From positions 62,001 to 126,000 of the forward strand of contig JAGXFP010000008.1 in NCBI GenBank assembly GCA_024637225.1: a stretch of 64,000 nucleotides of DNA, in the 5' to 3' direction. Under the pieces are notes generated by a model. The model saw only the letters and a program-made list of their open reading frames with translations. It did no database searches and had not been told where the DNA came from. The DNA is from Desulfobacterales bacterium. GTDB taxonomy: Bacteria; Desulfobacterota; Desulfobulbia; Desulfobulbales; JAGXFP01. Within the stretch, counting starts at the first letter, position 1. The number at the start of each line of letters is the position of its first letter. Positions 9,301 to 17,380 of the stretch are shown piece after piece. The position numbers and the translations under genes are program-made.

Positions 9301-10503
9301 GGTGATGAACTGTTCCTCGCCGTCAATCGCTACCCGGCCGAGGCTGAGGGGCGGCGCCATTTCCAGCCGCCAATCGGAGGTCTTCTTGCCGGAGATCCTG
9401 TCCTGGATCGTAAAGCCGCTGCCGTCGAAGCGGAGCCAGAGGGCGCGCTGCAGGCTCAGTTGGTCCGGGGCGGGATCGGGGTTGCCCCGCTGGATCACCT
9501 TGAAATGCATGGCCTCGCCGGCCGTCAGCTGGTAGGCCGGCAGATTTCGCCATTTCGGGGGCAGGGTGGTCTGCTGGGGGTCGATGGGGGGAACTCCCTC
9601 GATCTCGACAATCCGGTTATCCTGTTTGGCGAATACCCAGATTTCCCGGTCGGGCCAGTGCTCGTCGTCCGGTCTGACGAATTGCAATCTGTCCAGCGGC
9701 CCGATATGCCGGGCAGTCAGGTTCAAATGCCACTGGCCGGGGCGGAGCTGGAGGCGAAGCCGGCCGTCCTTCTCCAGGCGGGCGGGCAGTGAGCTGTCCA
9801 GGGAAAGGGGGATGAATTTATCCGGGGGAAAAGGCACGCCCAGCAGGACCTCCCGTGGGGAACCGGCCACATCAAGATCAAGTTCCAGCTCGATCCGGGC
9901 CGGGATCAGGTCGTCGATCATCCGGAAGGCCCGGATCCGCAAACTGTCTTCGATGGCCTTTTCCGCCTGTTTGCCGGCATGAAGCCAGACCCGGCCCGCC
10001 TGGTCCACACGGGGGAACTCGATGGGCTTATTGTTGATCCTGAGGGTGAACAGGCCGGTGGCGGGGTCGATCTGCAAGAACTCCGGCACTGATTTCCAGC
10101 TGAAGGAGCCGTTGATCCGGTAGTCGCCGGTCTCTAAGCGCAGGTGGGGAAGGCCGTGCCTCATGAGAATGAGAGCCGGTTTGTTGTTGACGGTAACCTT
10201 CTCCGGCCAGATCCGTTCGTTGCCGGGCAGCTGGATCCAGCTTTGATATTGAAGATGACCGCTCTGTCTGAAGGAGCCCCGGTCGCCGCTGATCTTCAGG
10301 TCGAGGGAGGTGGGCCAGTCGCAGCGGATCTTTTCGGGGTTATCGTAATTGGCGGAGCAGAGCAGTTCTTCCTGGTGATCGTGGAGGACCCAGTCGACCC
10401 AGGGCTTGAGCGGCTCAGGCACCTGGAATTTTTCGGCCGCTGAAACCGGGGTGAAGGCCAGAATGGAAAAGATCAGAAACAGAAAAAGACATTTCCCGGA
10501 CAT
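6340..10503 (-). CDS. Large unrecognised membrane protein (1387 aa) with internal duplication
   Basis: Not recognised. The protein begins with a signal peptide (MSGKCLFLFLIFSILAFTPVSAAE) and a long beta-rich extracytoplasmic region. Membrane segments follow at about 480-560 and 680-740. A second leader-like hydrophobic stretch ending in PAGGRAAE (about 745) starts another large beta-rich region, and a C-terminal block of about five membrane spans ends with an acidic tail (EESNREEEIDLTDELQTDGE). The two halves look like a tandem duplication: AAE start, paired Cys, CDWP or CADIP, a GDYRI or GRHTV strand, then a membrane block. The start ATG at 10503 is preceded by GAGGATGAT and, just upstream, by CCTGAATCCG, which matches the ends of the dispersed repeat family. 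It is 72 bp downstream of the housekeeping operon and might share its transcript. Confidence 0.85.
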   Translation of the reverse strand: MSGKCLFLFLIFSILAFTPVSAAEKFQVPEPLKPWVDWVLHDHQEELLCSANYDNPEKIRCDWPTSLDLKISGDRGSFRQSGHLQYQSWIQLPGNERIWPEKVTVNNKPALILMRHGLPHLRLETGDYRINGSFSWKSVPEFLQIDPATGLFTLRINNKPIEFPRVDQAGRVWLHAGKQAEKAIEDSLRIRAFRMIDDLIPARIELELDLDVAGSPREVLLGVPFPPDKFIPLSLDSSLPARLEKDGRLRLQLRPGQWHLNLTARHIGPLDRLQFVRPDDEHWPDREIWVFAKQDNRIVEIEGVPPIDPQQTTLPPKWRNLPAYQLTAGEAMHFKVIQRGNPDPAPDQLSLQRALWLRFDGSGFTIQDRISGKKTSDWRLEMAPPLSLGRVAIDGEEQFITRMEGSEKTGIELRNGVVGITADSEYRGTIGRIPAVGWDQDFQKVDARLFLPPGYRLIHATGIDNIPATWLNRWTLLDIFILLIFTIALAKLYSRPVAVLGFITLALLYHEPGAPRWIWLAVLIGIALVRTVPEGRIRQSVKIYQGLAFLLLVIIAIPFSVQHLRVGIFPQLEKPRVAMGEFQAPQAPADAGQKQLEPEAGIVMHSAERLADLEERGLSKMKGSYATDAASSAPLDKQVAQRDPAMINQTGPGIPAWRWNTVHMSWSGPVKRGQEIGLLMLGPGTSMFLAFLRIGLMIALALTLLGVGYDRPGGWRFPNRKAFLLVPLLFLPLLLPAGGRAAEIPSPALFEELRERLLEKEECFPICADIPAMALEITPDQLDLELSVATAVKVAIPLPGHPQHWLARSVSIDNTPAAAIYATGQSLWLMVPAGRHTVRLSGPIPPGDHLQLPLPLKPHRLRIEQSGWTTEGVHRDGTIDNRLHFRRIVRQGEEAGSRVLESGVLPPFVRIERHLRLGLDWRIETTVTRISPPGSGVVVEYPLLPGEAVVSGNLLGRDGKARINLDPRSTYLKFHSIIDKKEKLLLRHARTDDWTEIWQVYASPIFHLEYEGLPVILHQIGNQWVPTWHPWPGEELTLMISRPQGVPGQTVTIDKSRLEVNPGQRATDVKLELNLRSSQGGRHTITLPPDSQLREIRIDNRVQTIRQEGHRVTVPIRPGEQEIHLDWRRENGLTAAYQTPEIDLGLPSANANIDLKIPANRWPLLLSGPAMGPAILFWSVLLVIVLTAYGLHKSGLTSLGFAQWLLLGIGLSQSNLVGGLLVVGWLIALHFRGRMKPHLDRGTFNLLQVCLGVLTGLAIMALLVAISRGLLGHPDMNIVGNGSTPGLLRWYQDYSGNTLPRAWLLSVPLFWYRLAMLAWALWISFTLIKILRHGWQAFSKPVIWYPTGKGKTTSQVMPNDLEESNREEEIDLTDELQTDGEEDAGKE

Positions 10504-10574
10504 ATCATCCTCATCGGATTCAGGTTCATGTTTTACAGCGTTCCGAAGATATTCACTGCCGATTCCCTTGATTA

Positions 10575-10967
10575 TTACCCGGTTGAGCCGATGTTATCAA
10601 TCCGTAAAGAAACTCCGGGACATTCATCGAAAAGCTCCCGGGGTTCTTCCTTGAATATATCCCAGAAGGGGAAGGTCCGGCACTGCTCGGGTCTGAACTC
10701 ATAGATCGCGCAACGGCGGGCGCTTAGGTCAAAAAAGCAGCAGAGATATTCGCCATTTATAACCCGCTCCCGCAGGGAAAGTCTGCCTTGGACCCGGCGG
10801 GCATATTGTTTGAAGAACAAGGGAGTCGCCATTTTCATGGCCGCCGCCATTTTTTCCAGCTCTGCCGTGCTGGTCCAGACATAACCTGCCCGCCCCCGGC
10901 AGCAATGGCCGCCGCAGGACTTGCAGGCGTTGTGGTCAAAATGATAGGGAAAGTCGTGATTGTCCAT
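10575..10967 (-). CDS. YkgJ-family cysteine-cluster protein (zinc/iron chelating)
   Basis: 130-aa protein with the cysteine layout of the YkgJ/CxxCxxCC family: CKSCGGHCC near the N-terminus, then YLCCFFD, RRCAIYEFRPEQCRTFPFW in the middle and a final Cys in DECPG. Such proteins are thought to bind a metal (zinc or an iron-sulfur cluster); their function is not settled. The start taken is MDNHDF at 10967, 11 bp after the pgpA stop; an in-frame alternative at 10988 would overlap pgpA by 10 bases. It is the last gene of the galU-priA-def-fmt-larC-pgpA run. Confidence 0.85.
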   Translation of the reverse strand: MDNHDFPYHFDHNACKSCGGHCCRGRAGYVWTSTAELEKMAAAMKMATPLFFKQYARRVQGRLSLRERVINGEYLCCFFDLSARRCAIYEFRPEQCRTFPFWDIFKEEPRELFDECPGVSLRIDNIGSTG

Positions 10968-10978
10968 GACCGCGCCTT

Positions 10979-11446
10979 TTACAACCACCCGATTTTCAGC
11001 AGCAAGGGCCAGAGCAGCTGGAGGGCGCCGAAGGCATAGAGGCCGGCCATCAGGTCGTCCATGACGATGCCCAGGCCGCCGTGGAAACGTTGATCGAAGA
11101 AGTTGACCGGGAACGGCTTGAGGATGTCGAAGAGGCGGAAAAGGATAAAGGCGAGCAGCCAGGCGATCGGGTGGGCCGGGATGGCGATCATCGCGATCAA
11201 CATGCCGGCCACTTCGTCGATCACCACGCAGCCCGGATCGGGTTTATCCATGATCTTTTCGGCGGCCCCGGCGCTAATAATCGCGATCAGGCTGACGATC
11301 GCGATGGCGCTCGCGTAGCCCGATGGCGGCAGCTGGACAATCAGGTAGTGGACGGGCAGGGCCAGCAGGGTGCCCCAGGTGCCGGGCGCCTTCGGCAGGT
11401 TCCCGAGGCCGAAGCCGGTGGCGACGGCCATGTACAGTCGATCCAT
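10979..11446 (-). CDS. pgpA: Phosphatidylglycerophosphatase A
   Basis: 155-aa inner-membrane enzyme that dephosphorylates phosphatidylglycerol phosphate in phospholipid synthesis. It shows the family pattern: an N-terminal GFGLGNLPKAPGTWGTLLALP block, several hydrophobic spans, and the acidic motif VVIDEVAGM. The start MDRLYM at 11446 shares one base with the larC stop (TAATG), with GGAGGAG upstream inside larC, so translation is coupled. The open frame extending to 11545 is larC sequence in another frame. Confidence 0.93.
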   Translation of the reverse strand: MDRLYMAVATGFGLGNLPKAPGTWGTLLALPVHYLIVQLPPSGYASAIAIVSLIAIISAGAAEKIMDKPDPGCVVIDEVAGMLIAMIAIPAHPIAWLLAFILFRLFDILKPFPVNFFDQRFHGGLGIVMDDLMAGLYAFGALQLLWPLLLKIGWL

Positions 11447-12636
11447 TAACTCTCCTCCGGGGTGAATTCGCTGGTCCGGCAACGGCTGACCGCCGCGTAG
11501 ATATTTTTCAAGGGCAGGTCCATGGCCAGAGCGAGCCTGCGGCATTCTTCATACTCCGGGTAGAGCACCGGGCCGGCGGGGGTCTCCACCCGTTTGACCG
11601 CGACCCGGCCCAGCTCGGTCAGGACGCTGCCGATCTGGCGGGGCAGGGTCCACCTCTTTTCGGTCCGGTAGCGCAGGCCGATGGCGGTGGTTTCCGACAG
11701 GATGCAGCGCTGCGCCTCCCACCCCAGACCGGGGCGGCAGATCACCTGGAGCTGGAAGGCAGGTCGGCCTTTTTTCATCTGGATCGGGATCAGGGCCACA
11801 TCGAGAACCCCGAGCGCAAAGAGTTTTTCGGTAAGGTGCGGAAAACCCTCCGGCGACCAGTCGTCGAGATTGCACTCGATAACTTCGATTTCCCGGGCTT
11901 CATCTATTTCAATGGCGGTGCCGAGCACTACCCGCAACAGGTTGGGGCGGCAGTCGCCGAGAACGTGGCTGCCCCGGCCGTAGCCGATCCGGTCGATGGT
12001 CATGGCCGGAAAGGGCCCGAAGGAGTCGGCGACGGCCTTGACGATAGCCGCACCGGTGGGCGTGACCAGTTCCTGCTCCAGGGCGACCCCGTAGACCGGG
12101 ACCTCTTTAAGAATCTCACACACCGCCGGGGCCGGCAGCGGCAGCAGGCCGTGCCGGCAGGAGACCAGGCCGCTGCCCATCGGCAGCGGCGAGCAGATCA
12201 CCCGTTTGATCCCGAGATGGTCGAGGCAGATCGCAAAACCGACGATGTCGATAATCGAATCGACCGCCCCCACCTCGTGAAAATGGACCTGGTCCAGTTG
12301 CTGGTTGTGAATCCGGGCCTCGGCTTCGGCCAGGGTGGTGAAGATGGCCAGGGCCGTTTTTTTTACCGATTCATGCAGAGAACCGGTGGTAAGCATTTCC
12401 CGGATCTCCAGCCAGTGGCGGTGGGGCTGGTCCCCGACGATCTCGACCCGGAAGGAGTTGGCGCTGATCGGTTGTCCGGATCTTCGTTTGACGTCAAGGT
12501 TGTAACCTGTGAGGTTCAGGGCGCTCAAGCCTTCCCGGAGTACCTCGGTCGGTACTCCGCAGTCAAGGAGGGCGCCGAGGGCCATGTCGCCGCTGATCCC
12601 GGCAAAACAGTCGAGGTAGATGGTTTCGGCAGTCAT
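11446..12636 (-). CDS. larC: Nickel insertion protein LarC (nickel-pincer cofactor synthesis)
   Basis: 396 aa. The start MTAETIYLDCFAGISGDMALGALLD and the following H-rich and D-rich blocks (QVHFHEVGAVDSIIDIVG, MGSGLVSCRHGLLPLPAPA, TPTGAAI) are those of the LarC/DUF111 family, which inserts nickel into the pyridinium thiocarboxylate cofactor of lactate racemase and related enzymes. The C-terminal ferredoxin-like part (ECNLDDWSPEGF) is present in the same frame, so here LarC is not split by the programmed frameshift known in some species. larB, larE and larA are not in the window. Its ATG at 12636 overlaps the previous gene's TGA (ATGA). Placement in a housekeeping operon suggests constitutive expression. 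Confidence 0.92.
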   Translation of the reverse strand: MTAETIYLDCFAGISGDMALGALLDCGVPTEVLREGLSALNLTGYNLDVKRRSGQPISANSFRVEIVGDQPHRHWLEIREMLTTGSLHESVKKTALAIFTTLAEAEARIHNQQLDQVHFHEVGAVDSIIDIVGFAICLDHLGIKRVICSPLPMGSGLVSCRHGLLPLPAPAVCEILKEVPVYGVALEQELVTPTGAAIVKAVADSFGPFPAMTIDRIGYGRGSHVLGDCRPNLLRVVLGTAIEIDEAREIEVIECNLDDWSPEGFPHLTEKLFALGVLDVALIPIQMKKGRPAFQLQVICRPGLGWEAQRCILSETTAIGLRYRTEKRWTLPRQIGSVLTELGRVAVKRVETPAGPVLYPEYEECRRLALAMDLPLKNIYAAVSRCRTSEFTPEES

Positions 12637-13379
12637 GGCGTCTCGCAATCCTCCCGGTCCGCCGGTAAGCCCTTGGCCCGTCGGCGCTGCCTGATTTTTT
12701 CAAGTAACCGGTGCCGGTAAAGCATGGCCGGCACCACCAGGGCGGCGGAGAGGCCGACCAGAATCGCCAGTTGCAGCCAGTTGCCGCTGTAGGCTTCGGC
12801 CCCGTTGGCGGAGAGCAGCAGGGTGCCGGGCATCCGGCCCACTCCGGCCACGAAGATGAAAACTGGCAGGGGCATGGCGCTCATCCCCAGCAGATAGGAA
12901 AGTGAATCCTTGGGAAAGCCCGGGAAGATGAAGAGAATGAAGGGAATCAGGTAATCGCCCCGGCAGACCAGGTGGTTGAAGCGCTGATAGATTCTGGTAT
13001 GGCGGAATTTTTCGGTGAAGAAGGCGCCGAGCAGGCGGCCGCCGCCGAAGGCGATTATCGAGCCGACGGTCAGGCCGATGGTCGAATAGAGAAAACAGGG
13101 CCAGGTTCCGAACACGTAGCCGCCCACCAGGCCGCTGACCTCGCCGGGGATTGGGGCGAGAATGACCTGGAAGATCTGGATGGCGATGAAGAACAGTGGG
13201 GCATAAGGGCCGTAGGCGAGAATCTCGGCCCGCAGCAGGTCGCTTTCGGTTTTGAAATTCCTGAGCTGACCGAGGATGGTGCTTAAGTGGCCCTCCCGGT
13301 CGAGATAGAAGAACAGCAGGCCCAGAAAGACCAGCACCCCGAGGGCCTGGACATATTGCCGTCTGCTCAGGCCGGCCAT
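12633..13379 (-). CDS. TVP38/TMEM64 (VTT/DedA-like) membrane protein
   Basis: 248-aa polytopic inner-membrane protein. An N-terminal span (ALGVLVFLGLLFFYL) is followed by the VTT core: QIFQVILAPIPGEVSGLVGG, a G-rich helix (GSIIAFGGGRLLG), and the characteristic FPGFPKDSLSYLLGMSAM loop, then GVGRMPGTLLL. Members of this superfamily are linked to lipid scrambling or undecaprenyl-phosphate and phospholipid handling, but the substrate here is unknown. It overlaps larC by four bases and shares one base with the fmt stop (TGATG), so it is inside the operon. A charged C-terminal tail is likely cytoplasmic. Confidence 0.88.
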   Translation of the reverse strand: MAGLSRRQYVQALGVLVFLGLLFFYLDREGHLSTILGQLRNFKTESDLLRAEILAYGPYAPLFFIAIQIFQVILAPIPGEVSGLVGGYVFGTWPCFLYSTIGLTVGSIIAFGGGRLLGAFFTEKFRHTRIYQRFNHLVCRGDYLIPFILFIFPGFPKDSLSYLLGMSAMPLPVFIFVAGVGRMPGTLLLSANGAEAYSGNWLQLAILVGLSAALVVPAMLYRHRLLEKIRQRRRAKGLPADREDCETP

Positions 13380-14329
13380 CAGCCCAGAACGGTTCCGGGC
13401 TCAAGCTTGCGGCCCTGGAGGAACGGCCCGAGGGGCAACCGTTTGGAACCTTCGAGCTGAACTTCCCTGATCAGAAGAGAAGCCCGGCCGGTGGCGATCA
13501 GCAGGCCGTCCCGGTCGGCCCGGAGAACGGTGCCCGGTTCTATTTCGGTCGGCGGTGCCTCGACGATCTCGGGCCGGAAGAGCCGCAGCCGCTTGGTGTC
13601 CAGAAAAGTATAAGCAGTGGGCCAAGGGTCGAGGCCCCGGATTTTGCAGCTGAGCGCTCCGGCCGGTTCGGTCCAGTCGATTCTCCCCTCTTCCTTAGTA
13701 AGGGGGGGAGCAAGGCTCGCCCGGCTGTCGTCCTGGGCTTGGGGAGCAAGTTCGCCGTCCTGGAGTTTATCCAGCGCCTCGACCAACAGCCGTCCGCCGA
13801 GAGCGGCCAGTTTCACCGCCAGGCTGCCGGCGGTATCGTCTGCTTCGATGGGGATCGCGGCCGGCAGCAGGATGTCGCCGGTATCCATGCCCTCGTCCAT
13901 CTGCATGATGGTGATGCCGGTCTCGCTGTCGCCGTTCAGGATCGCCCACTGGACCGGCGCCGCCCCCCGGTATCTGGGGAGCAGCGAACCGTGCACGTTG
14001 ATGGTGCCCATGGGCGGCATATTCAGCAAGGGTCCCGGCAGGATCCGCCCGTAGGCGGTTACCGCGAAGAGGTCGGGATGGAAGCTTTGCAGCTCCTCCC
14101 GGAACTCTGCCGTTTTGATCGCGGCCGGCTGCAGGACCGGCAGGCCTGCTGCCAGGGCCAGTTCCTTGACCGGCGGCGGCGTCAGTTTGCGGCCGCGGCC
14201 CTTGGGTCGGTCGGGCTGGCTGACTACCGCGATCACCTGATGGCGGCTGTCGAGCAGCGCCCGGAGCGAGGGGACCGCAAATTCCGGGGTGCCCATGAAG
14301 ACGATCCTCAGCGGTTTCCGATCCGTCAT
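13379..14329 (-). CDS. fmt: Methionyl-tRNA formyltransferase
   Basis: 316 aa. It formylates the amino group of initiator Met-tRNA using 10-formyl-tetrahydrofolate. N-terminal FMGTPEFAVPSLRAL, the SQPDRPKGRGRKLTPPPVK loop, the folate/catalytic NVHGSLLPRYRGAAPVQWAI with its essential His, and MDEGMDTGDIL are all present; the C-terminal OB-fold domain follows (INWTEPA-like IDWTEPA, RGLDPWPTAY). The start MTDRKPL at 14329 overlaps the def stop as ATGA; the longer frame to 14566 runs antisense-free through def and is not credible. The def-fmt pair is the classical arrangement. Confidence 0.97.
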   Translation of the reverse strand: MTDRKPLRIVFMGTPEFAVPSLRALLDSRHQVIAVVSQPDRPKGRGRKLTPPPVKELALAAGLPVLQPAAIKTAEFREELQSFHPDLFAVTAYGRILPGPLLNMPPMGTINVHGSLLPRYRGAAPVQWAILNGDSETGITIMQMDEGMDTGDILLPAAIPIEADDTAGSLAVKLAALGGRLLVEALDKLQDGELAPQAQDDSRASLAPPLTKEEGRIDWTEPAGALSCKIRGLDPWPTAYTFLDTKRLRLFRPEIVEAPPTEIEPGTVLRADRDGLLIATGRASLLIREVQLEGSKRLPLGPFLQGRKLEPGTVLG

Positions 14330-14862
14330 CTCGCGATCTCCCGGCCGTCGTCCGATTTTTCGGCGTCGAGGATTTTTTTGAGCTTCTTTTTGTAAAGGGC
14401 CCGTTTCAGGGAACTCAGGTGGTCGATGAACAGGATGCCGTTCAGGTGGTCGATCTCGTGCTGGAGGACCCGGGCCGGCCACTCTTCCGCTTCGAAACGC
14501 AGTTCGTTGCCTTCGAGATCCCGGGCCTCGACGACGATCCGGTAGGCCCGCTTGACCTCGGCGCACAGTTCCCGGACGCTCAAACAGCCTTCCTCGCCGA
14601 ATTCCTCGCCTGCCATTTCGACGATTTTGGGATTGATCAGGGCGGTATAGTTGCCCTTTTCCTCGGAAGGGGCGGGGTCATAAACCAGGATCTGTTTCGA
14701 GATCCCGACCTGGGGCGCGGCCAGACCGACTCCCGGTGCCTCGTACATGGTTTCGGCCATGTCCGCGACCAGTTCGGCCAGTTCGGCATCGAATTCGATG
14801 ACCGCAACCGCCTTTTTGCGCAGGATCGGATTAGGGTAGGTAAATATCGGTAATATTGGCAT
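14326..14862 (-). CDS. def: Peptide deformylase
   Basis: 178 aa. It removes the formyl group from nascent proteins. All three metal-site motifs are seen: GVGLAAPQVGI (motif 1), EEGCLSVRE with the Cys ligand (motif 2) and QHEIDHLNGILF with both His ligands and the catalytic Glu (motif 3). The start MPILPIFTYP at 14862 matches the usual N-terminus; the open frame extends to 14949 only through the priA 3' end. The C-terminal tail (KKKLKKILDAEKSDDG) is charged. It lies 28 bp after priA and overlaps fmt by four bases. Confidence 0.97.
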   Translation of the reverse strand: MPILPIFTYPNPILRKKAVAVIEFDAELAELVADMAETMYEAPGVGLAAPQVGISKQILVYDPAPSEEKGNYTALINPKIVEMAGEEFGEEGCLSVRELCAEVKRAYRIVVEARDLEGNELRFEAEEWPARVLQHEIDHLNGILFIDHLSSLKRALYKKKLKKILDAEKSDDGREIAR

Positions 14863-14890
14863 TTTATCAGTTCCGCGTAAAAATATTTGA

Positions 14891-17380
14891 CTATAGCATG
14901 TTTTCCGGATCGACGTCCAGCGACAATTTGACGCCGGTGCTCCGGCCATCCCGGGCGGAGTCGAGGAGGGCGGCCGAGAAGCCGTGCAGGGTTTTCAGGT
15001 CGCCGCTCTTCAGGAGCAGCTGCCAGCGGTAGCGGCCATGCAGTTTGGCCAGCGGGGCCGGGGCGGGGCCCATCACCGTTACCGTCTTGTGGCGGCGGGT
15101 CATGCGCCTGGCCACTTCGGCCAGGGCGATGGCGCTTTTTTTGACCTGCTCCTCTCGCTCCCCTTCGATGCGGATGTTGATCAGCCTTGAAAAAGGCGGA
15201 AACTGCAGGGCGCGCCGCAGTTCGATCTCCCGTGCGAACAACCCCCGGTAGTCATGGAGCCGGGCGGTGCTGATCGAATAATGCTCCGGATTCAGGGACT
15301 GGATGATTACCCGGCCCGGTTTGTCGCCGCGCCCGGCCCGACCGGTCACCTGGGAAAGAAGCTGGAAGGTGCGCTCCCCGGCTCGGAAATCGGGGAGCCC
15401 CAGGCCGGCATCGGCCCAGACCACCCCGACCAGGGTGACGTGGGGGAAGTGATGCCCCTTGGTGATCATCTGGGTGCCGATCAGGATGTCGATTTCGCGG
15501 TCGTGGACCTTTTTCAAAATGGCCAGCAGATCCTTGCGGTTCAGGCTGGTATCCCGGTCGAGCCGGGCGAGGCGGGCCTTGGGGAAGAGTTTGGCCAGTT
15601 CGTCTTCCAGCCGTTCGGTGCCGAAGCCGATCGGCACCAGATTGGTCGATTGACACTGCGCGCAGATGGTTTCGCTTTTTATGTTATGGCCGCAGTAATG
15701 GCAGAGCAGCTTGCGGCTGCCCTTGTGCATGGTCAGCGAGATGTGGCAGCTCGGGCAGCGGACCGATTGGCCGCAGTCCCGGCAGAGCATCATGCTGGCG
15801 TAGCCCCGGCGGTTCAGGAAAATCAGGCTCTGGTCGCCGGCGGCCAGGTTTTTCCGGAGGGCGACGGTCAGTTCGTGGGAGAACAGGGGCGGCTGGCCGG
15901 AGACAGTCTTGATCTCCTGGAGATTGACGATTTTGACGGTGGGCAGCTCTTTTTCCTCGACCCGGCTGGCCATGGTCAGCATCTTGTACTTGTTATTCAG
16001 GGCGTGCTGGTAGCTGATCACCGAGGGGGTGGCCGAGCCGAGGATGACCGTGGCCCCGGCCTGGGTGGCGCGCAGGACTGCAAGGTCGCGGCCCTGGTAG
16101 CGGAAACCGTCTTCCTGTTTATAGGCCCCGTCATGTTCCTCGTCGACGATGATCAGGCCGGGATCGACCAGGGGCGCGAAGATCGCCGAGCGGGCGCCGA
16201 TGACAATCCGGGCCTGGTCGGCGGCGATTCGCCGCCACTGGTCGAAGCGCTCGCCCTTGGAGAGGCCGCTGTGGAGCAGGGCGACTTGGTCCCCGAACCT
16301 GGAGAAGAAGTGGGCTTCGAGCTGGGTGGTCAGGGCGATTTCTGGGACCATGACCAATACGGCGCGGCCCGCCGCCAGGGTCGCCTTGGCGGCCTGCAGG
16401 TAGATTTCGGTCTTGCCGCTGCCGGTGACGCCGTGGAGCAGAAAGGGGCGGAATTCCCGGGAGGCGAGGGCGGGTTTCAGTTCGGCCATCACCTCCAGCT
16501 GTTCGGCGGTGAGGGTTTCCGGTTCGGCAAAGAAGCGGGGCGGTTCCCCGAAGGGATCGCGGTAGACCGGGAGCTCCTCCAGGCTAATAAGCCCCTTGGC
16601 GGCCAGGGATTTCAGGGCCTCGCGGGCCCCGCTGTAATGTTTGCCCAGCAGGGGGCGGGGGACCGGGGTCCGGGCTTCGCCGGCCAGTTCCCGCAGAAGT
16701 TCAAGGGTTTTCAGTTCCGATTTTTTCAGATTTTCGCGGTCCGGATCGGCAAACGGCTGAAGGGTGGCACATACCACCGTCCGCGGCTTGGCGGTTGCCC
16801 CGGTGATCACTTCCTCGATTCTGATTAGCCCCCGGTCCCGCCATTTTTCAAGAAGGGTCCGTTCCCGGTGGTTCCGCCAGATCCGGCGGCAGGCGGCGGG
16901 GGGCAGTCTGCCTTGGTCGAGAAGGGTGTTTAGCCAGGCGGGTGAATCCGCCTCCCGGTCGATTTCGCCGTTGCCGTCTGCGGTCAGGAAGATCTCTCTG
17001 CCGCTGGCCGGGGTGAGCCCGGCGGGCAGAGCGGTTTTGATTACCTCGCCGAGCGGATACTGGTAGTATTCGGCGATCCAGCGGAACAGCTCGATCATTG
17101 TGGCCGGGAACAGCGGTTCGGGGTCCAGGATCTCGCTGATTGCCTTGATCCTGTGGTTGGCCGGGTTGTTTGAGTGGCAAGCCAGAATGTAGCCGGTCAC
17201 CTGCCGGCGGCCGAGGGGCACCAGCACCCGGCAGCCGGGCCGGAGGGTGATCCCGGCCGGGGCCTTGTATGTGAGGGAGTTTAATAGAGGGGCCGCCACC
17301 GCGACTTCCAGATATTTATCATTCCTGCTCATAGTCGGTGATGGGGCATGGCCTGCCGGTTTGGGGGGTGATAGTGCCAT
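14891..17380 (-). CDS. priA: Primosomal replication-restart helicase PriA
   Basis: 829 aa. It reloads the replisome at stalled forks. An N-terminal 3'-DNA-binding domain (VAVAAPLLNSLTYKAP, PLGRRQVTGYIL) precedes the superfamily 2 helicase: Walker A GVTGSGKTEIYLQ, the DEEH box in IIVDEEHDGAYKQ, GSATPS, and the zinc-binding cysteine region inserted in the helicase (CRDCGQSVRCPSC...LLCHYCG...ICAQC). Late motifs LIGTQMITKGHHFP and QVTGRAGRGD are intact. The start is taken at the ATG at 17380, which shares a base with the galU stop (TGATG); an internal MSRNDKY at 17332 is an alternative. Length is slightly above the usual ~730 aa, mainly in the N-terminal part. Confidence 0.96.
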   Translation of the reverse strand: MALSPPKPAGHAPSPTMSRNDKYLEVAVAAPLLNSLTYKAPAGITLRPGCRVLVPLGRRQVTGYILACHSNNPANHRIKAISEILDPEPLFPATMIELFRWIAEYYQYPLGEVIKTALPAGLTPASGREIFLTADGNGEIDREADSPAWLNTLLDQGRLPPAACRRIWRNHRERTLLEKWRDRGLIRIEEVITGATAKPRTVVCATLQPFADPDRENLKKSELKTLELLRELAGEARTPVPRPLLGKHYSGAREALKSLAAKGLISLEELPVYRDPFGEPPRFFAEPETLTAEQLEVMAELKPALASREFRPFLLHGVTGSGKTEIYLQAAKATLAAGRAVLVMVPEIALTTQLEAHFFSRFGDQVALLHSGLSKGERFDQWRRIAADQARIVIGARSAIFAPLVDPGLIIVDEEHDGAYKQEDGFRYQGRDLAVLRATQAGATVILGSATPSVISYQHALNNKYKMLTMASRVEEKELPTVKIVNLQEIKTVSGQPPLFSHELTVALRKNLAAGDQSLIFLNRRGYASMMLCRDCGQSVRCPSCHISLTMHKGSRKLLCHYCGHNIKSETICAQCQSTNLVPIGFGTERLEDELAKLFPKARLARLDRDTSLNRKDLLAILKKVHDREIDILIGTQMITKGHHFPHVTLVGVVWADAGLGLPDFRAGERTFQLLSQVTGRAGRGDKPGRVIIQSLNPEHYSISTARLHDYRGLFAREIELRRALQFPPFSRLINIRIEGEREEQVKKSAIALAEVARRMTRRHKTVTVMGPAPAPLAKLHGRYRWQLLLKSGDLKTLHGFSAALLDSARDGRSTGVKLSLDVDPENML

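Noticed and set aside
15254-16828. 524-codon open frame antisense to priA
   Set aside because: High-GC shadow of priA; Gly/Glu/Gln-rich with no family motif and no ribosome site.
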